From assembly GCA_027621335.1 (NCBI GenBank), contig JAQCAN010000071.1, positions 1-10,487 on the forward strand: DNA of 10,487 nucleotides, in the 5' to 3' direction. Under the pieces are notes generated by a model that was not told the DNA's origin, did not search any database, and saw only the letters and a list, made by a program, of their open reading frames with translations. The position numbers and the translations under genes were made by a program. Source of the stretch: Bacteroidota bacterium. Lineage in GTDB: Bacteria; Bacteroidota; Bacteroidia; Flavobacteriales_D; JABDKJ01. Below are positions 7,656 through 10,487 of the stretch, piece by piece (position 1 is the first letter of the stretch; the number at the start of each line of letters is the position of its first letter).

Positions 7656-8243
7656 ATGAACCTAATCAAATCAATCCTATTTTCTTCAGCGTTCGTCCTG
7701 CTTGCTCCATTTAGCTCTACCGCCCAAGTGGCTCCCGAGCTACCTGCAAGTTTCTATCGGTCCAGTATCATCAATACTATCCTCAATAATGAAGGTTGCT
7801 TCGGTATTCGAGTGTATCCGGCTCTTAATGCCAAGGCGAATACTCTAACGACAATGATCATAGGTATTGATAAAGATGGAAAGGAACTCGCCAGTGATTT
7901 CGCCTCCAAATACACGTATCAAATGTTCAAAGGAGTGCTCAATGGCAAAGCCGCCTATGACCCATTGAATAGTACCAATGCGCGATGGACGTGCTCAGGA
8001 TATTCTCTAGGGAACTATCCCAAGTTCGTGGCCGAGTTCCAAAAGAGTGCATTGATGGATATGATAAATGGAAATGATGGTATTCGTCTCGTGAATACAT
8101 ACTCTGAAAGTCGGAACAACTTCAAGGCCTCAGGTGCAAAGCTTGGCGGCAATGACTTCGATCCATCCACTGCTGCTGCAGAAGGAGAACCTTGCCCCGC
8201 CATGTGTGGAAATCCATCGGATTATGTGTCTCCAGTGAATTAA
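7656..8243 (+). CDS. Small secreted protein with four cysteines, function unknown
   Basis: A 195-residue protein exported through the Sec pathway: residues 1-23 are a typical signal peptide with probable cleavage at SSTA-QVAP. I do not recognise the mature domain. It contains GCFGIRVYPALN (47-58) followed by a hydrophobic strand and a turn (TTMIIGIDKDGKEL), which looks like an alpha/beta fold, and a C-terminal stretch with CPAMCG (C180, C184). The other cysteines are C48 and C113, so two disulfides are possible in the periplasm. Similar short GIRVYP-type proteins occur in Bacteroidota as hypothetical proteins. It is divergent from the helicase gene (135-base shared upstream region) and ends 5 bases from the stop of the DUF2130 gene facing it. 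No perfect -7 element was found upstream; a TATTTATA lies 12 bases before the ATG. Confidence 0.8.
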   Translation: MNLIKSILFSSAFVLLAPFSSTAQVAPELPASFYRSSIINTILNNEGCFGIRVYPALNAKANTLTTMIIGIDKDGKELASDFASKYTYQMFKGVLNGKAAYDPLNSTNARWTCSGYSLGNYPKFVAEFQKSALMDMINGNDGIRLVNTYSESRNNFKASGAKLGGNDFDPSTAAAEGEPCPAMCGNPSDYVSPVN

Positions 8244-8248
8244 AGGAC

Positions 8249-9514
8249 TCAGAGCAACTCATCCTCTTCCTCATTTCCCGGTAATTCCAGGGCTTTCACG
8301 GATTGCACGGAGTTCCCGGCTATTCCCTTGATGGATCCATACATATCGATGGTATTGGACACCACTTTCTCGATCTGCTTCTCCCTTTGCTTCCAGATGC
8401 GCTGCATGGACCGTTTCTCGGATTCAAGGTCGTTCTTCATGGTGGTGAACCCCTCTACGATGGCTTCCACTTGCATCCTGAAGGTGTTGCTAGTCAGGAA
8501 GTCATAGAGCAGGTGCATCTTGTCTCCTTTGTTCTCTTGGCTGGAAACAGCCGAGCTCAGACGGATGATGGACTCTCGCAACACAGCACAGAGCCCCTTG
8601 AATTCCTCATAGTTACAGATCCAGATACCATCTTTCATCCCCATCCTTGGCATATCACTTGGCATCACCTCGGTCACCAAAACCCCGATGTCAGACCCCT
8701 TGTCCCTGATATCCGCCTTGAATTTCTCTATCCATGTAGGCTGAAAATCCTTGGTGCGCTTGCTTTCATAGTAGATGGTCCCACAGTTCTGCCTAGCCCG
8801 TGTGTTCACAGTCTGAATGCAATCCCCTCCGCGGGCTCCTTTCTTGATTTCCTCTATGGAATCCAATGGGAACTGCTGCTCCAACCACTCCTCTATCGCC
8901 AGTTCCTGGATCTCACCCTGCAGCTGCATAGAGCCCTGCTCCTGCTTGCGCTTCATCTCTTCGGTGAGCTTCTTTTGATCCTCCAATTGCTTTTGCAGTT
9001 CTTTGAATCGCAGTTCATTCTTCTCCTCCTCCGATTTCCTGATCTTTTCTTTCTCCAAATTCAATTGATCGGTCAAACGCTTTTGAGCCTCGGCCTCAAT
9101 GGCCTCCTTCAGCTCGCTTTTCTCCCGTTTCAGCTTTTCGACCTCGGCCCTGCTCAAGTTGAGTTCCTTGACCTGTTCAGACTTGGCTCTGAGTTCTTCC
9201 TGAAGGTTCTTCATGACCTCCGCATTCTCATCTATGGCCTTCGCTTTCACCTTCTCCTCGATCAGCTTTCGGTCAACCTTGAGTTGGGCATCCAATCGCT
9301 CTTGGAACAGCTCATTCTCTTTCTTCTTCTTCTCCTCGAATTCCAACCTGGCTTTGTTCAGCGATTCGCTCTCCATCTCGAATTTCTTCTTCTCCCTTAG
9401 AATCTCTGCCTGAAACTTCTGTTTGAGTTCCTCCTCGAGTTGATGCGCTAAGATGTCCTGGACATCGATGATATTCCCGCAATTGGGACAGTTGATCTGT
9501 GTGCTCTTCTCCAT
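8249..9514 (-). CDS. DUF2130 domain protein: CxxC N-terminus, long coiled coil, nuclease-like core
   Basis: A 421-residue cytoplasmic protein of the DUF2130 (COG4487) family, whose function is not established. It opens with CPNCG (C9, C12), half of a zinc-ribbon-like motif with no second CxxC pair. Residues about 22-205 are almost continuous charged heptads (Glu, Lys, Gln, Leu) and should form a long coiled coil. The conserved core (about 205-390) holds EEWLEQQFP, KKGARGGDCIQ with D231, GTIYYESKRTKDFQPTWIEK with E250-S-K252, and DIGVLVTEVMP. The D...ExK spacing is that of PD-(D/E)xK nucleases, and the order coiled coil then nuclease-like core resembles RmuC; this reading is inference. A short acidic tail (GNEEEDELL) ends the protein. 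The ATG at 9514 gives the usual MEKSTQINCPNCG start. It appears monocistronic and converges on the four-cysteine protein gene. Confidence 0.9.
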   Translation of the reverse strand: MEKSTQINCPNCGNIIDVQDILAHQLEEELKQKFQAEILREKKKFEMESESLNKARLEFEEKKKKENELFQERLDAQLKVDRKLIEEKVKAKAIDENAEVMKNLQEELRAKSEQVKELNLSRAEVEKLKREKSELKEAIEAEAQKRLTDQLNLEKEKIRKSEEEKNELRFKELQKQLEDQKKLTEEMKRKQEQGSMQLQGEIQELAIEEWLEQQFPLDSIEEIKKGARGGDCIQTVNTRARQNCGTIYYESKRTKDFQPTWIEKFKADIRDKGSDIGVLVTEVMPSDMPRMGMKDGIWICNYEEFKGLCAVLRESIIRLSSAVSSQENKGDKMHLLYDFLTSNTFRMQVEAIVEGFTTMKNDLESEKRSMQRIWKQREKQIEKVVSNTIDMYGSIKGIAGNSVQSVKALELPGNEEEDELL

Positions 9515-9582
9515 ACTCGGATAAAGTTAGACTTAAGCTAAAAATGCGTTCACGGATGAGAGTGATAGTTCTCAACGGCCAC

Positions 9583-9619
9583 AAAAAAAAGCGACCCTCT
9601 GTGAGACGGTCACTTTCAA
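9583..9619 (-). terminator. Rho-independent terminator behind the broken membrane-protein gene
   Basis: On the minus strand AAAGTGACC pairs with GGTCGCTTT (one mismatch) around an 11-base loop that can itself form a short TCT/AGA helix, and eight T residues overlap and follow the stem. It lies about 20 bases past the TAA of the membrane-protein remnant and before the DUF2130 gene, so it separates those two transcription units. Confidence 0.75.
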
Positions 9620-9636
9620 TTCAAAGTACTGTTATT

Positions 9637-9843
9637 TTACATCGAAGGTGGCGGTGGGAGCTCATTAGGGAAGTGATTCATTGCATCCACAATGGCTCCC
9701 ATGAGACAGATACAGATCCCCCAGAATAGAGTGTTGATCCATATGTTCTTCCATGGCCTCCTCTCGGCTAATCCATTGGAAATGAAAAGAGGCAGAACTA
9801 GGAATAAGGTGACTAACACTCCATGAGAGGCCCCATGTGCAGC
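9637..9843 (-). pseudogene. 3' remnant of a small membrane-protein gene, interrupted by an IS3-family element
   Basis: The last 68 codons of a gene remain, beginning AAHGASHGVLVTLFLVLPLF and ending NELPPPPSM. Two hydrophobic segments (VLVTLFLVLPLFI and TLFWGICICLMGAIV) flank a basic turn with ERRPWKN, a layout like the C-terminal half of DUF1761-type membrane proteins; that assignment is tentative. Upstream of the alanine codon at 9843 the sequence becomes the end of an insertion element, and the open frame that continues through it runs antisense to orfA, so the original 5' half with its start and first membrane segments is gone. An in-frame ATG inside the element (9903) could in principle give a chimeric product. 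The gene keeps its own terminator, which suggests a functional gene before insertion. Confidence 0.7.
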
Positions 9844-9864
9844 TGTACGCTTCCCCAAAAACAG

Positions 9865-9897
9865 GACAGTTCGAAAATAGAATAACTTAGAACTGTC
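9865..9897. repeat. Inverted repeat in the transposase leader
   Basis: GACAGTTC (9865-9872) and GAACTGTC (9890-9897) are perfect 8-base inverted repeats separated by 17 bases, ending 4 bases before the orfA ATG. In RNA read in from outside, the stem would cover the ribosome-binding region; as DNA, the two half-sites could bind a dimeric protein such as the transposase. The role is inferred. Confidence 0.65.
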
Positions 9898-9901
9898 GAT
9901 C

Positions 9902-10177
9902 ATGAAGAAGAGTAGATTTTCAGAAGCCCGCATAGTCACTATACTCAAGGAGTATGAGTCGGGCAAGGATGTGAAGAGCATCGCACGCGAACACGGGATC
10001 ACACCTGCCACTTTCTACAACTGGAAGAAGAAGTATGGAGGGATGGATGCCGAACAGCTCAAGGAGCTGAAGGCGCTCAGGGAAGAGAACAGCAGACTCA
10101 AGCGGATGTATGCTGACCTGAGTCTTGACAACGTGATGCTGAAGGACATCCTGACAATCCCGAAGCTTCGGGACTAG
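9902..10177 (+). CDS. IS3-family transposase OrfA (helix-turn-helix subunit)
   Basis: A 91-residue DNA-binding subunit of an IS3-family transposase that recognises the element ends. Residues 1-50 form the HTH_Tnp_1 domain (KKSRFSEARIVTILKEYESG, then VKSIAREHGITPATFYNWKKKYGG). Residues 53-85 form the leucine-zipper-like multimerisation helix (LKELKALREENSRLKRMYAD). The ATG at 9902 is the usual family start. The frame ends at TAG 10175-10177, immediately after a 16-base palindrome, and overlaps the open part of orfB by about 49 bases. The full OrfAB transposase would require a -1 frameshift here. The protein looks complete and undamaged. Confidence 0.93.
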   Translation: MKKSRFSEARIVTILKEYESGKDVKSIAREHGITPATFYNWKKKYGGMDAEQLKELKALREENSRLKRMYADLSLDNVMLKDILTIPKLRD

Positions 10178-10487
10178 GGCCTTCTGAGAAGCGTGATCGG
10201 GCCGAGTACCTGTTGGAGGAGTATGATGTGAGTGTGAAGAGGAGCTGCGGTCTGCTATCGCTTTCAAGGAGCATGTGGTATTACAAGAGTCAGAGGGATG
10301 ATGAAGAGGTGATGACCAAACTCGATGAGTTGGCCGATCGCTACCCGACCCGAGGCTTCGACCAGTACTACAAGCATATCCGTTCAGAAGGCCTGAAATG
10401 GAATCGCAAGCGCGTGCTCAGGGTGTACAGGCTGATGAAGCTGCACCTGAGGCGCAAGCGCAAGAAGAGGCGCATACCCGCTCGGGT
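10129..10487 (+). CDS. IS3-family transposase OrfB (integrase catalytic subunit), 3'-truncated by window edge
   Basis: The N-terminal part of the catalytic subunit, in the -1 frame relative to orfA. The frame is open from 10129 (after TGA at 10126). Recognisable sequence begins with GPSEKRDRAEYLLEEYDVSV at about 10177, followed by RSCGLLSLSRSMWYYKSQRD and the HTH_21-type segment LADRYPTRGFDQYYKHIRSE with GLKWNRKRVLRVYRLMKLHL. The DDE residues of the rve domain lie beyond the window. No ATG, GTG or TTG occurs in this frame between 10129 and the TTG at 10213, which already lies inside the homologous region, so translation most likely enters from orfA by frameshifting. The coordinates mark the open frame, not a proven start. 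Confidence 0.85.
10158..10173. repeat. Perfect 16-base palindrome at the orfA/orfB junction
   Basis: TCCCGAAGCTTCGGGA is its own reverse complement and ends one base before the orfA stop codon. In RNA it can form a hairpin only with a small loop from the central bases; as DNA it could be a protein-binding site. It sits where IS3 elements normally have frameshift signals. Confidence 0.7.

Larger units (their letters stand above)
9844..10487 (+). mobile_element. IS3-family insertion element, left part only
   Basis: The element carries orfA and the first part of orfB in the arrangement typical of IS3 elements, with orfB in the -1 frame relative to orfA. The left end is placed at 9844 because TGTACGCTTCCCCAAAAACA has the TG start and C/A-rich character of IS3 terminal repeats, and the interrupted gene loses its sense just there. 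The boundary is uncertain by a few bases, since the right end and target duplication lie outside the window. The two proteins resemble IS3 elements with an orfA of the KKSRFSE...ATFYNWKKKYGG type. Confidence 0.85.

Noticed and set aside
8303..9400. 365-codon plus-strand open frame opposite the DUF2130 gene
   Set aside because: Its sequence is an extremely Leu/Phe-rich string mirroring the Glu/Lys/Gln coiled coil on the other strand. It has no signal or known motif, while the minus strand has a clear family match.
9522..9529. TAACTTTA on the minus strand as a -7 element for the DUF2130 gene
   Set aside because: It misses the final G of TAnnTTTG and lies only 8 bases before the ATG, which would make the mRNA nearly leaderless.
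9844..10011. Minus-strand open frame extending the membrane-protein remnant into the IS, giving 124 codons
   Set aside because: The upstream part is antisense to orfA and has no membrane-protein character. It is a chance fusion across the insertion junction, though the ATG at 9903 leaves a chimeric product possible.

Overview
The window looks like chromosomal DNA of a member of the Bacteroidota, probably a Flavobacteriales-type marine or environmental bacterium. This is inferred from protein families typical of that phylum (a YkuD_2 murein transpeptidase, short secreted proteins ending their signal peptide in A-Q, an OmpA-type lipoprotein), from two perfect copies of the Bacteroidota -7 promoter element TAnnTTTG, from moderate GC content and from weak or absent Shine-Dalgarno sequences. 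No rRNA, tRNA, CRISPR array or phage module was seen, and no gap between genes exceeds 300 bases.

Layout. Bases 1-2111 (+) hold two adjacent L,D-transpeptidase genes from different families: the 3' part of a YkuD_2 protein and, 9 bases later, a complete YcbB/LdtD-like lipoprotein. A bestrophin-like anion channel follows (2250-3272, +). It converges on a secreted protein with an EF-hand-like loop, a Trp/Tyr-rich middle and a long charged proline-rich tail (3296-4543, -). Next on the minus strand are an OmpA-family lipoprotein with its own terminator and -7 element (4711-5595) and a DEAD-box RNA helicase of the DeaD/CsdA type (5709-7520). The helicase apparently starts at TTG, just downstream of a second perfect -7 element. 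A small secreted four-cysteine protein of unknown function (7656-8243, +) converges, with a 5-base gap, on a DUF2130 protein that joins a zinc-knuckle-like N-terminus, a long coiled coil and a putative nuclease-like core (8249-9514, -).

The right end (9637-10487) is an insertion scar. A small membrane-protein gene on the minus strand keeps only its last 68 codons and its terminator. Its 5' part is replaced by the left end of an IS3-family element with orfA and the beginning of orfB. The element runs off the window, so its right end, target duplication and the missing half of the interrupted gene cannot be seen.

Taken together, most of the window is housekeeping: cell-envelope maintenance (two transpeptidases, an OmpA lipoprotein that probably binds peptidoglycan, a channel, two secreted proteins) and RNA metabolism. 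I found no convincing new multi-gene system. The most useful leads are the DUF2130 protein as a possible RmuC-like nuclease, the IS3 disruption, the unusual orfA/orfB junction (perfect 16-base palindrome, no recognisable slippery heptamer), the hairpin over the transposase leader, and the TTG-started helicase.
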